A stretch of DNA of 64,000 nt, taken from Vitis vinifera (Eukaryota > Streptophyta > Magnoliopsida > Vitales > Vitaceae). Of this stretch, positions 37,546-49,700 are shown in pieces; within the stretch, counting starts at the first letter, position 1; every line of letters starts with the position of its first letter. A program made the position numbers and the translations under genes. The notes below the pieces were generated by a model. That model made no database searches, was not told the DNA's origin, and saw nothing but the letters and a program-made list of their open reading frames with translations. Location of the stretch: positions 8,955,001 through 9,019,000 of the forward strand of contig NC_081823.1 of assembly GCF_030704535.1 (NCBI RefSeq), in the 5' to 3' direction.

Positions 37546-38463
37546 ATGCCTTCACAGAAGATCAAAACAGGTCACCAGGACACAGTCCATGATGTTGCCA
37601 TGGATTACTATGGAAAGAGAGTGGCAACAGCTTCATCTGATAGCACCGTTAAGATAATTGGTGTTAGCAATAATGCTTCACAACACCTTGCTACTTTGAC
37701 TGGCCATCAAGGCCCTGTTTGGCAGGTTGCTTGGGCACACCCCAAGTTTGGATCAATCCTTGCTTCTTGTTCCTGTGATGGCCGAGTGATAATCTGGAAG
37801 GAAGGAAATCAAAATGACTGGACACAAGCTCATGTTTTCAGTGATCGTAAATCATCTGTCAACTCCATTGCCTGGGCACCTCATGAACTTGGCCTCTGCT
37901 TGGCTTGTGGATCCTCTGATGGGAATATCTCTGTCTTCACTGCTAGGTCTGATGGCGCTTGGGACACCACAAAGATAGATCAAGCTCACCCTGTTGGAGT
38001 AACCTCAGTTTCATGGGCCCCATCAATGGCTCCTGGTGCTCTGGTTGGATCTGGTCTGCTGGATCCTGTTCAGAAGCTGGTTTCTGGTGGCTGTGATAAT
38101 ACTGTGAAGGTGTGGAAGCTATACAACGGGAATTGGAAGATGGACTGTTTCCCTGCTCTTCAGATGCATACAGATTGGGTAAGGGATGTGGCTTGGGCAC
38201 CCAACTTGGGGCTTCCAAAGTCCACAATTGCAAGTGCTTCACAGGATGGAACAGTTGTAATATGGACTGTGGGCAAGGAAGGTGATCAATGGGAGGGTAA
38301 AGTTTTGAAGGATTTCAAGACCCCAGTTTGGAGGGTCTCATGGTCGCTGACTGGAAACCTATTGGCTGTGGCTGATGGAAACAATAATGTGACATTATGG
38401 AAAGAAGCAGTTGATGGTGAGTGGCAACAGGTTACTACAGTGGACCCATATCATTTAGCCTGA
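37546..38463 (+). CDS. SEC13: SEC13 WD40 protein, intronless ORF (305 aa)
   Basis: Six-bladed WD40 protein that pairs with SEC31 in the COPII outer coat for ER export, and is also part of the Nup107-160 nuclear pore subcomplex. The ORF is complete and uninterrupted from MPSQKIKTGHQDTVHDVAMD to the end. Family stretches include HLATLTGHQGPVWQVAWAHP, FGSILASCSCDGRVIIW, SSVNSIAWAPHELGL, HPVGVTSVSWAP, HTDWVRDVAWAPNLG and VSWSLTGNLLAVADGNNN. The length equals that of plant SEC13 proteins (about 302). The expected C-terminus ...TTVDP is followed by YHLA and a TGA lying in sequence shared with the nearby palindrome. Lack of introns could mean a retrocopy, but plant SEC13 genes can be intron-poor, and no poly-A tail or target duplication is visible. 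The upstream region is a copied NOP2 leader. Expression is not provable here. Confidence 0.85.
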   Translation: MPSQKIKTGHQDTVHDVAMDYYGKRVATASSDSTVKIIGVSNNASQHLATLTGHQGPVWQVAWAHPKFGSILASCSCDGRVIIWKEGNQNDWTQAHVFSDRKSSVNSIAWAPHELGLCLACGSSDGNISVFTARSDGAWDTTKIDQAHPVGVTSVSWAPSMAPGALVGSGLLDPVQKLVSGGCDNTVKVWKLYNGNWKMDCFPALQMHTDWVRDVAWAPNLGLPKSTIASASQDGTVVIWTVGKEGDQWEGKVLKDFKTPVWRVSWSLTGNLLAVADGNNNVTLWKEAVDGEWQQVTTVDPYHLA

Positions 38464-38465
38464 TG

Positions 38466-40080
38466 AAGAATTTTTTTAATTTTTAAAAATGTAAAGAGGA
38501 ATCATTCTACATTCAGCTAGAGTGAAGTAATTTTAGTAGAAGTGTTTTTTTTTAGGAAAATAACATGTTTATCTGAAAAAGATACTATAAGTGGTTTTTT
38601 AATACTATAAGTGATTTTTGATATTTTTAAGAATGTTTCTGAAATTTTATTAAATATTAAAAAAAAATTCAAAACATTTTTTTAAGCTAAAAACATTTCT
38701 TAAAATCACAATCAGACTTCAAAAGTGCGTTTGATAATGATTTCAAGAAACGTTTTTAGCCTTTATAATATTTAAAAAATAAAAAAATTTAAGTGTTAAA
38801 AAAGTTCAAAACATTTTTTAGAATCATTATCAAATGTACTCTAAATATTTTTATTAGAGAGATGATTTATTGGAATGATTATTCACTAAATATTATTTAA
38901 ATAATTAATTATGTTGTATTTATTAGAAATATATATAAATTATATGGAAAAAAAATTCTTAGGCTCGTTTAGCCGTGTTTTTTGGAACTTTTTTTTTTTC
39001 CAAAACTGTTTTTAACTTTAAAAAATTAAAAACAATTTTTCTGGTATTTTATAAAAACAAAGGTGTTTGGTACGATGTTTTATAAAAATAAAGGTATTTG
39101 GTACACTGTTTTACAAAAATAAAGGTGTTTGGTAAGTTATTTTTAAAAATAGTTTTCAAAAATAAAAAACAAAAACGTATTTGGATTAGTTGTTTTTAAA
39201 AATAATATTTTTTTAGTTTTGTAAAAATATTGTAAATTCAATTTATATAATATAAATTTAATTTAATTCAAAATTTTATTAAAAATGGAAATAGTTTTTT
39301 AATTACAAATAAAATAAAAAATAAATAATTTTTAGTAAAACATGAATAATAATATTACAATAGAATCATAAATTATATTTTTCTAAAAAATACTATTTTA
39401 GTATAGGTTAGAAACATAAGGATATTAACATTTTCATAAATTTAGTTAAAAATGAATAATAATAATTTTTAATAATATTTTATTTAAAATAAATGATGAG
39501 TAAAATTTAATTTATTTTTAACATGTAAATGAGTCAAGTTTTTCATTTCATGTACACATTTAGTGTACATAATATTCTAAAATATTTTGATTTAATTTTT
39601 AATTAATTAGATCGGTTTTTTGAATTCCAAATTATTTTTAAAAATTGTTCAACTCATTAATAAAATTAATACAAAATATCACTTGATTTGAAGTTCATTT
39701 TTACAATGAGAAAATATAATTATGTGCAAAATAAATCATTTTTTAAAATTATCAAACTTATTAATGAATTTAACACATAAGTCTTGTTTAATTTGAAGCG
39801 AGCTTACTTGGTTAAAAAAAAAATAAAGAATAATGATTCTGTGTAGAAGATAAATAATAAAATCATTTTAAACCAAATTTTATTTATTAATTTCTAATAT
39901 TGATTGGATCATCACTTGAGTTTTAAGTTTTCTTAAGAAATTACTAGAGTCATTAATAAATCCAACACATTAATTATTATTTAATTTGGAGTTCATTTGC
40001 CTAATGAAAAAAAAATCATAAAATAAGGATTGTATATAAAAAAGAAACAATAAAGTCATTCTAAATTAATTTTTATCCAT
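38466..40080. repeat. Third copy of the palindrome arm and its flank
   Basis: Matches 33580-35100 in the same orientation, starting within three bases after the SEC13 stop codon. It lacks about 170 bases of the palindrome's inner arm, joining GATGAAGAA directly to TTTTTTTAATTTTTAAAAATG. It keeps a segment (about 38720-38850) that the right palindrome arm has lost but the left arm retains. It includes the repeated AAGGTGTTTGGTA units near 39060-39140. Confidence 0.9.
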
Positions 40081-41507
40081 AAATTTGGTATTAATAGGTT
40101 CACTATTTGATTTTAAAAAATTATAAACTCATTAATAATCCAATGCATTGAGTCTTGCTTAATTTCGAGTTTATTTACCTAATAAAAATATTTGTAAATA
40201 TATATATAATAAATTTTAGTCTATAACTTATTAATGATATTGAGTTCCATGACTTTTTAGTATTAATTAAATTGGTTTTAAGTTTCAAATTACTTTTAAA
40301 AATTAATAAATTTTGTATATCAAGTATAATTTGTTTTAAAATTCATTTGTTTAATGACAAATTTAAAGAAGTTAAAAAAAATTAGAAAATTACATGTAAT
40401 TTAATGGATGATCATATTTTAATAAAGATTTTAGATCATGAAAAGAGAAAGAAAATGATATCATGTTTAATTTTATTTATTTATTTTTATGTTTTTTTAA
40501 ATTTTATATGTTTTTCTTTCATTTTTTTAAACTTGTGAAAACAACTTTTACTTATTCTTTAAATATTATTTTCTATTTTACTTTGTTTTTAAAAACTATT
40601 TTAAGAGAACAACTGCCAAACAATGTTAGGAATTTTTAAAAACAGATAATTATTTTTAAATTACATAACCAAACAAACATTTATTCTCTATGTAAATAAA
40701 TATTTTGGTTTAAGGAATGATTTTTTTAGAATTACAATTAACTACATATTATTTAAATAAATAATTAAATTATAATTTATAATAAATTATAGGAAAATTA
40801 AAACAATCTTTTGATTTTATTAGAGAGTGGTAGATTTGTTGCATTATGTAACCAGAACACTAGAAATTAAATACAAAAATAAAATAAAATAAATTGAAAT
40901 TAAGCTCTTTTGAGAATTATGAGTCTTACTTGGGGCCAAAATCTGAAATAATAAAATAAAAATAAGGGTGATTTATGGGATTATAATTCTTTTTTGGGGC
41001 CAAAATTATATGATTATTATTTTGTTGGTATTTCTATGGGACCTATCATATGTAAATACGAAAAACAAAACTATTTATTGGTCTTATTTCTTAATTAAAT
41101 ACTTCAACACATCTTGTGTGCGAGTGGGAGATTCCAGAGTTAGGTTAGGATACCCAAATGGACTAACTCGACCTGACCTAATAAATAAAATAAAATAAAA
41201 TGATAAAGAACAAAATTTTAAAACTATTCAAAATTTGTCACTAAAAAAAACCTTTAAATTATAAAGAACAAAATTTTTCTTTCTGAAGCAAAAATCCTCT
41301 CTTTAATAATTTCTTGTTCTCTTGAAATTTTTTTCTTTGTGAAAATGAATAGCAAGACTCTTGTGCTGTGCTATGAAAAGCAAAGTGGTTCTCGTATTGG
41401 TAATTTTATTTACAATTTGAAATAAGAAAACAACCAATCTAGATTTTTGGACATCCCAAACGGTAACCCAAAACCTTTTTTTCCTTCATATATATATTAC
41501 CCTTTCT

Positions 41508-41549
<42 letters not shown>

Positions 41550-41986
41550 CAATAAAATATTCTAACATGCTTATAATTATTTGATTAAAATGAATTAGTT
41601 TCTAATATAAAATATATATTCTTGTAATAGCTTATATAGTTTAATAATAAACAAAATATGTATTTATTACTTATAAAATAATATTTAATTTGATAATCTT
41701 TTTATATTTGTAATATTCATATTTCTTTTATATTATGGATTCCACAATCATTTATATGGTTTTTTTTTTCTAATATGTTTTGAGACCTAATTTCATAAAA
41801 GTGTGTTTCAATATACATATTTATAAAAAAGGAAAAAAAACCAAAAAAAAAAAAATCGGCTTTACAAAATTCAAATCTTATGGCCATATATAAAAATAAT
41901 TATTTTATGTTTATTTTTTATTTTTTATTTTTATCAAGGTATCACCAAGTTCTACCTTTTGATAATGATACAAGTTTGAAATATCG
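40081..41986. other. AT-rich intergenic, includes block 2 flank and (TA)n
   Basis: No supported gene. 41487-41742 duplicates 36017-36217. A (TA)n tract lies at about 41511-41546. The open frame 40968-41198 (+) is not recognisable. Confidence 0.6.
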
Positions 41987-42024
41987 GTTTTTACAAATAT
42001 ATCGGTACTTCGATTTTACGGATA

Positions 42025-43480
42025 TATTGAAAATATTGGAGAAATATTGGTAGATATTTTTTCACAAATATGGGTGGAGTGAAAATTATTTAAAATTAAT
42101 AGAAATACTTAAAAAACTTCAAAAAATGATAAAATAAATAAAAATACACATTTTAAAGTTTCCTTGTAAGTGTAATTGACATATATATATATATATACAT
42201 ATATATAATTAAGAAGAAAAAATATTGTAAACAGAGATATATTGGTAAATTCGATAATTGAATTTTAAAAATAATATATATGAATTTTGAAAGTATATAA
42301 AGTTAGAATTGAGTTAAGAAATATTTGATTTTATTGAATAAAAATAATTTATACATAATATAATACATATCAGATTGCAATAATTCTTATACTAAGGAAG
42401 AGATCGAGGTTTCATTATATTGTTAGATGAAGAGAGTTCATCTTGTCGAAGACAGTAATTATTTTAATAATTTTAAAATACTTTTATTAAAACATATTTT
42501 ATTATATTTTAAATGAAAAATTAAATTAAATTATATAAAATATCTTATTTGAAATTTTATTAAAAATACGTAGTAACAATTTTTTCTATTAATATTAATT
42601 TATTTAATAATCAAAATAAAGGTTGATAATTAATAATTATTTATATAGAGAGTAGAAAATTATTCTCATGATTTTTTATTTTATTTTATTTTATTTTTTT
42701 CTCTACTAAATATAAAAATCAAAAGGGCACCCTCTTCTCTCTCGGGCATCAAGAACCCTTTTCTGAAGTTGTCCTCCAACGAGAGAATCCCTAAAAAAGC
42801 CCTATTTTCCTCTGCTACTCTCAATCCTCGCAGGTACTAATCTAATCATGTTATTATTATTTTTTTTGCAACCCCCGTTTGATTCCCAAGAAAATCCATC
42901 CCCCATTCGATTTCCGGGAAAATTCATCCTCGTTTGATTTCCGAGAAAATCCATTCAAAACCCCCCAAGAAAACCAAAAAAATTGCTTTTCTTTTGCTCC
43001 CTGTGTTTTCTGGATCTGTTTTAGGGGTCTCTTGGCTGTTGTGCCATTGGATTTAAATTTCACGAACCCTAATTCCACGATTTTTGAGCCAGGCTGAAAA
43101 ACACAACCTTTGCAAATCATGATCAGATTACCAAATAGCATTTTATGTTTTTTTTTATAAAAAAAATAAAATTGGATAGACTTTGTATCCTGTGCGGGGG
43201 CTGGACTGGTAGGAAATATTGGGAAAATTTCCGAAAAATCGGTAAAAATACCGAAATATCGGCGATATTTTCGGCAATTTTTTGAAATTCTCCTCCGGTT
43301 GCTCCGCGCATCAGCTCCCCTTGCGACTTATCTTCGATTTATCGGTGCTTCACCGATATTTCTCTGATATATTGGAGATTTGCCGATTTTTTGACGATAT
43401 TCCCAGGAATCGATAATCGGGGGTGAATATCGAGGGCGACCAATATTCGAAATTTCGACGAAATATCGACGATAAATTCC
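42025..43480. repeat. ATCG-rich repeat element, tandem unit 1
   Basis: Aligns with 43480-44860 at an offset of about 1.46 kb. The unit contains an AT-rich front, a leader-like part (CT-rich, then a CTCGCAG-GTACTA donor-like site), three steps of a 27-bp repeat built on GATTTCCGAGAAAATCCAT (about 42884-42955), and a tail dense in short dyads such as ATATCGGCGATATT. The overlapping open frames on both strands (42857-43141 and 42879-43097) reflect this repetitive structure. The element family is not identified. Confidence 0.85.
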
Positions 43481-44860
43481 GGAGAAATATCGGTGGATAT
43501 TTTTTCATAAATATCGGTGGAGTGAAAATTATTTAAAATTAATAGGAATGCTTGAAAAAACTTCAAAAAATAATAAAATAAATAAAAATACACATTTTAA
43601 AGTTATTTTGTAAGTGTAATTGACATAATTAAGAAGAAAAATATCATAAACAGAGATATCGATAGATTCGATATTTGAATTTTAAAAATAGTATATATGA
43701 ATTTTGAAAGTGTCTAGTTAGAATTGAGTTAAGAAATATTTGATTTTATTGAATAAAAATAATTTATACATAAATATAATACATATGAGATTGCAATAGT
43801 TCTTATACTAAAGAAGAGAGTAATGTGGTTTTATTATATTGTTAGATGAAAACAGTTCATATTGTTGAAGATATTATTTATTTAAAAATTTTTAAAATAT
43901 TTTTATTAAAACATATTTTATTATATTTTAAATAAAAAATTAAATTAATTTATATAAAATATCTTATTTGAGATTTAATTTTTTAAATTTTATTAAAAAT
44001 ACGTGGTAACAAATTTTTTTTATTAATATTAATTTATTTAATAATCAAAATAAAGGTTGGTAATTAATAATTATTTATATAGAGAGTGAAAAATTATTCT
44101 CATGATTTTTTTTTTTTTTTTTTATCTCTACTAATCTAAAAATCAAAAGGCACCCGCTCCTCTCTCGGGCATCAAGAACCCTCCAACGAGAGAATCCCTA
44201 AAAAGGCTCTATTTTCCTCTGCCACTTTTTTGAAGGGTCCTCCAACGAGAGAATCCCTAAAGAGGCTCTATTTTCCTCTGCCACTCTCAATCCTCGCAGG
44301 TACTAATCTAGTCATGTTATTATTTTATTTTTTTGGCGACCCCCGTTTGATTCCCGAGAAAATCCATCCCCCATTCGATTTCCGGGAAAATTCATCCTCG
44401 TTTGATTTCCGAGAAAATCCATGCAAAACCCCCAAGGAAAACCGAAAAACTTGCTTTTTTTTGGCTCCCTGTGTTTTCTGGATCTGTTCTACCCCCTCTT
44501 TGCTTTTGTGCCATTCGATTTAAATTTCACGAACCCTAAATCCACGATTTTTGAGCCAGGCGGAAAAACACAACCTTTGCCTGCAAATCATGATCAGATT
44601 ACCAGATAGCATCTTATGCTTTTTTTTTTAAAAAGTTGGACAGATTTTGTATCCGTGCGTGGGCTGGACTGGTAGGAAATATCGGGAAATTTCCCGAAAA
44701 ATCGGTAAAATACCGACAAATACCGAAATATCGGAGATATTTTCGAAAATGACCGAAATCTCCGTCGGCCGATAATCGGTGACGAATATTGTGTCGGAGC
44801 CGGCCGATAAGAGATATTTCTCCGAGATATCGCCGAAATTTTTCGACATTTCAATCCTTG
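43480..44860. repeat. ATCG-rich repeat element, tandem unit 2
   Basis: Second copy of the preceding unit, same orientation. It contains an additional local duplication of CCTCCAACGAGAGAATCCCTAA at 44179 and 44230. Its dyad-rich tail ends about 20 bases before the NOP2 promoter elements. Confidence 0.85.
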
Positions 44861-44889
44861 CTTCCCCCACCCCTTCCAGACCAGATCCA

Positions 44890-45100
44890 TTCAGTTGGGC
44901 CGAGGTTAAGGCCAGCCCAAACATAGATTAAGCCCAACTTAACCAGACCACGGCCCTAGATTTGGGTTAGGGTTTATCTCGCATAATATCCTGGCCGATC
45001 ACCCTGAACGAAGAAGAAGCGAGCATAAACCCTAGCTGTGACCTCCTACTATTCTTTACAACTAGGCGCGTGGACTAGGGTCACTGGTGTGTTCTCTGCG
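44890..45100 (+). promoter_or_regulatory. NOP2 promoter and first leader exon: site II plus telo-box
   Basis: TGGGCC at 44896-44901, AGCCCA at 44914-44919 and 44931-44936, and telo-boxes at 44968-44975 (TAGGGTTT) and 45027-45034 (AAACCCTA). Site II elements combined with a telo-box are the known signature of plant ribosomal-protein and ribosome-biogenesis promoters, which suits NOP2. No TATA box is evident. The leader is interrupted by a probable 5'UTR intron that ends with TGTTCGCAG at 46737. Confidence 0.75.
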
Positions 45101-46737
45101 AGCAGTTTTCGTTAATTTCCCTTTATTGAAGCTTTATTTTTTTTGTTTGTTTGCTTTGTTTGATTCTTTATGCATTTTTATATTTCTGAAATTGAAACAA
45201 ACGGCATCTCTTTGGTTAGCAGTCTCAAATTACTTTTCTCTCTGTTGAAAGGAAGAAATTTTCCCGTGAATTTTTAACTGAAACCCTAGAAAAATATTTC
45301 AAAAGATGAACGATAATGTAGTTTTTAGAAGCAAAAGGAAGCTGTATGTATGCTTATGAGGCTGGGGAATGGTTATGCTGAAGTTTCTGCCCTAAGTTTA
45401 ATTTAGGAAATATTATTGGGAAACCCGGTGGGGATCATTCGGAAAGGGTTTTGCTTGAAATTTCTGGGTTTGAGGTTTTATAGGAAGTAGGATAGGTATA
45501 GCATCTTTCTGTGGCTTGTATTATGTGAATTCTTCAGTAGGATACTAATAGTTGTTTAAAACTTAATATACAGTACGACCCATTATGCCCACAACAAAAA
45601 ATGGACAATTATTCCATTTATATAGAATGATTATTTAATTCCTTTTCCTCTTTGAATCATAATTCAATCAAATGTTATGATACATTTTAAATGGAAATCG
45701 ATATGCATTGCAGTTTGTATCTTCTCTTAAGCTTATTTTATGGTACATATACGAAACTACCGATACAACAATGTATATGTGTTTAACTATTTTTTATAAT
45801 TTTAAGAAAAATCAAGTTCATATATATATTTTTTTTTTCATTTGAATGATTTGAATACATTAGTTTATTATTTACTTTGTGGGGAAAGAATGATGACAAG
45901 CATGAAAACTTGAAATTTTGGAGATGATACATAAAGAAATGCATATTCACAACACATATAAGTACACATATGCTTGTCTGGAATTTGGAACTAAAATCAT
46001 ATGTAAAAATTCAAAAAGTTTATTTTTGTGGATTTTATGATAAACCTATGAGTTAAACTCATATTTTGTTAAATTGAACTTTTCAAAACTCTTGTATTCA
46101 ATGGTTTCATATGGAATAACATAATTTAACTCTTTAAATCCTACCATCTTTCTTGAAATTGGCTATATATATTACCATATACTTCATGTTTCCAATATAT
46201 ATTTACATTTATGCATATTTTTTGTATTTATTTTTCGAAAAACTTATGATACACGATATGATACGATGCATGATACAAAAAAAGAAGAAAAATGATCCAT
46301 GATGTGATTTACAAGTTAACTATGAGTACAATCAATACTCTCACATGATATAGCATTATCAGCATTTTCCATTTCCCTATTGGAACAAAAGGATCAAGGA
46401 GAAATGGATGATATTAATAGGAGTCCAGTTCATTGATCTTGACGATTCCAAATGTGTCGGAATGATTGTGGGACCGGGGACTTCTCATGTCCAAAAAAGT
46501 CAATCTTGCTGTGTGGTGCAATCTCTCATGGCTATTGGCTCCTGTCATAGTGTATTGTCCTTTTGGTCTATTATTGTAGTTTAGGTTGCGTGTCTCTGCA
46601 AATGAGTGTTTATTTATTTATTTTTAATTTGTCTTCATAACAGTTGCTTAAGTTCTCAGTTTGATATATATATATTCATGTACTCTTCTCTTATACTAAG
46701 ATACAATTTTATTCTGTAAATTTTTATCTGTTCGCAG
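45101..46737 (+). other. Probable 5'UTR intron of NOP2
   Basis: The acceptor CTGTTCGCAG lies just before the ATG at 46743. The donor is likely near 45085-45110 (CACTG-GTGTGT or GCGAGCAG-TTTTCG), not fixed by eye. The first 380 bases are shared with the SEC13 upstream copy (36224-36778). The rest is AT-rich without genes. Confidence 0.5.
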
Positions 46738-46742
46738 TTATA

Positions 46743-49700
46743 ATGGCCCCTGCAGCCCTTAATAAGAAAAAGGTCACAAAATCACAAAAACCTCCAGCTC
46801 AAAAGAAGCAAAAGAAGGAAGTTTTCACTGCTAAGCCTCCAAAGAAACACGACATTTCTGATGATTCTGATAGCCCAACTGAAGAAATAGTAGATCATGA
46901 AGGACTTTTTGAAGAAGAAAATGAAGAAGATGGGTTTGATTCTCATTCTGAAGCTTCTTCTGATGGAGATGATCCATTCACTGATGATTTCCTCCAAGGA
47001 GGTGATGATGAAGGTCTTTCTCTCCCCCTCTTTCCCTCCTTCCCCATATTCCTAGTTCCTTTGTGATCAGGCATTGTTCACTTTTGTTATTGCAGAGGAA
47101 GGTTCAGGTTCAGGTTCAGGTTCAGATTCAGATTCAGATTCAGATTCAGATGAATCTGATATTGAGAAGAAGTCAAGAGCTATTGATGAAGAAAGGGCAA
47201 GGGAAGAAGAAGAAGCAGGGGCTGAAATGCAGCTCAACATTAAAGAAGAATCTGACGAGTTCAGATTGCCAACCAAAGAGGTTTGTTATCCTAACTGCCT
47301 TTAATTTTGAGCTACCAAGGAGCTATTGATGAGTATGATACAAATTCATTTGTTGTAAATTTCTTATTATGATCTTAGTTCTAGTTTCTTTCTAAAATTC
47401 CCTTAGGAGCTTCAAGAAGAGGCACGCCAACCCCCTGATCTCCCAAATCTTCAGCGGAGGATAAAAGAAAGTGAGTGATATATTATTTTCATTTTTTGCA
47501 TTTCATGCTTCAGCTGCTCCCTAATTAATTTTCTGAATGTTTTTTCGATCTTAATTGTAATATCTGCCTTTAGTTGTTCGAGTACTGTCAAATTTTAACT
47601 CTTTGAGGCAAGAGGGGGCTCAACGGAAGGATTATGTTGAGCAGCTCAGGGTCGATTTAGGTTCATACTATGGTTACAACGAATTCCTCATTGGGGTTTT
47701 GGTGGAGGTGATATATCAAATATTTTTATTCTTGTCTGATGTATCTTTGGCCTTGTAAATTTTTGTTAGTTTTTCTATCCTCAAATTTCCTTTACTAGGA
47801 TGTTTATCCCAGTTTGCTTTCCATTTTCTTTTCACAGATGTTTCCTGTTGTTGAACTTATGGAACTTATTGAAGCTTTTGAAAAACCTCGACCTATTTGT
47901 CTACGGACGAATACCTTGAAGGTGAAATGATGCTTTTGCATTGCTAAATTTTGATCTTGATTCCTGTTTTATATTTCTCTGCTCACATTCTGCATCTTGT
48001 TTTTTTTTTCTTCCATTAATGACTCAGACACGTAGAAGGGATTTGGCTGATGTTCTGTTGAACAGAGGGGTAAATTTAGATCCCTTGAGCAAGTGGTCAA
48101 AAGTAAGTGATTTTTATCTGCATCTCTTCTCCCCCCCCCCCTCTTTTATCCCCTGCAGTATTGAGAATCTGAAGGACCTTTCTATAAATTCTTAGGTTGG
48201 TTTGGTCGTGTATGACTCACAAGTGCCAATTGGTGCCACTCCTGAATATATGGCTGGTTTTTACATGGTAAGTGGGTTTTAAATTTGTGACATGCTGTTG
48301 TGATGTTGCATTGAATTTTTCTTGTTTCATATGTTGTGCACAGTTCTCACATTTAATTTTTTCACAGCTGCAAAGTGCAAGCTCATTTTTGCCTGTGATG
48401 GCTCTTGCCCCTCAAGAAAAGGAACGGATTGTTGATATGGCGTAAGTAGCTATGGCTTGTTCATGAAGGAATATGCTGCTAACTATCCCATCTGAATCAT
48501 TTTTTTAATTTTGTTGCCACAAATTCTTATCTTCCTTAGAGAAGTTTTAAATTTCAAAGAATGTTTTACATATATGCTTGTTCACTCCTAGTATACTACA
48601 ATGAGCTTGTAGCTCCATTTGTCTGTTCCCAATTGCAGTGTTGCTAGTTGCACTTCTAGTGCAGCTTCACTCCAAACAAAATAAAGCAGGTGCACTGTGG
48701 GCATGTCATAAGATCTTAGCATATTTCTTACACTAGTTGGTTTTCTTAAATAAAGTCAAGTCCCTGCAGCTGTGTTCAGTAAGGGAAGACAGCCAAATCC
48801 TTCAAGTTTCCTTAATTTTCTCAAGTTTTTCACCAAAGTAATGCCATGTCAGCTATCAATTTCATTATATGATGTTAATTATGTGATCAACATAAGTTTT
48901 CTTCCAAATAGTTTTCATAATTTTCTGACTGTTTCAAGGAATGTGATGCATCACTGATAATAAAATAGACGGCATTACTTAATGCAAAACTTAATGGTTA
49001 TGGGACCTTAGATGAGCCAAGCCCATCCATCAGCAGAAGTTCCATTGTATGTTGGTTCACCACATGGTTTTTAAAAGAATAAAAGGAAAGAAAAAGGGAG
49101 AATTTCCCAGGTTATGCTTGTACATAGTTCAATAATTTGTGGGAAGTGGAAATGTTTTAGAACATTTGTAGAACTTTAAGTGGATTCTCCCTGATGATGC
49201 AAATTTATACTTGTTACAGGGCTGCACCTGGTGGGAAGACAACCTACATTGCTGCTCTTATGAAAAACAGCGGTATGTGGAGTTCTCCTGCTGATTTGGT
49301 TAATTAAGTTGTGTGTCTCTGCTTGTGCTCGCATCTTGCATGCATGCCTTATTTACATCATTTCGCACTTAACATGCTGATTGGTGGATAATTTTATTTT
49401 TTACATTAATTTTTTTTTAAGTTTTAGAGTTTATATGATAAATATTTTGTAGTAGGTTAATATGGAATAGTTAGTTGCAAAACTGACTTTTTGGCTAAAG
49501 GGTGAGGGGGGAATTTAGGGAGATGTTTAAGGCACATACATGTATTCCTTTTTGTTTAGTATAATATATGTGCTCCATATATTTATATTTTTTAGTTTGT
49601 TAATGAAAATGTTACAGGGATGATCTTCGCAAATGAGATGAAGGAGCCAAGGCTCAAGTCACTCACCGCAAATTTACATCGTATGGGTGTCACGAATACT

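Noticed and set aside
42857..44924. Overlapping 60-98-codon frames on both strands as paired genes
   Set aside because: They repeat between the two tandem elements because the DNA repeats; the translations are low-complexity and unrelated to known proteins.
47067..47276. Minus-strand SES repeat protein
   Set aside because: Shadow of the NOP2 SG/SD-coding hexanucleotide repeat on the opposite strand.
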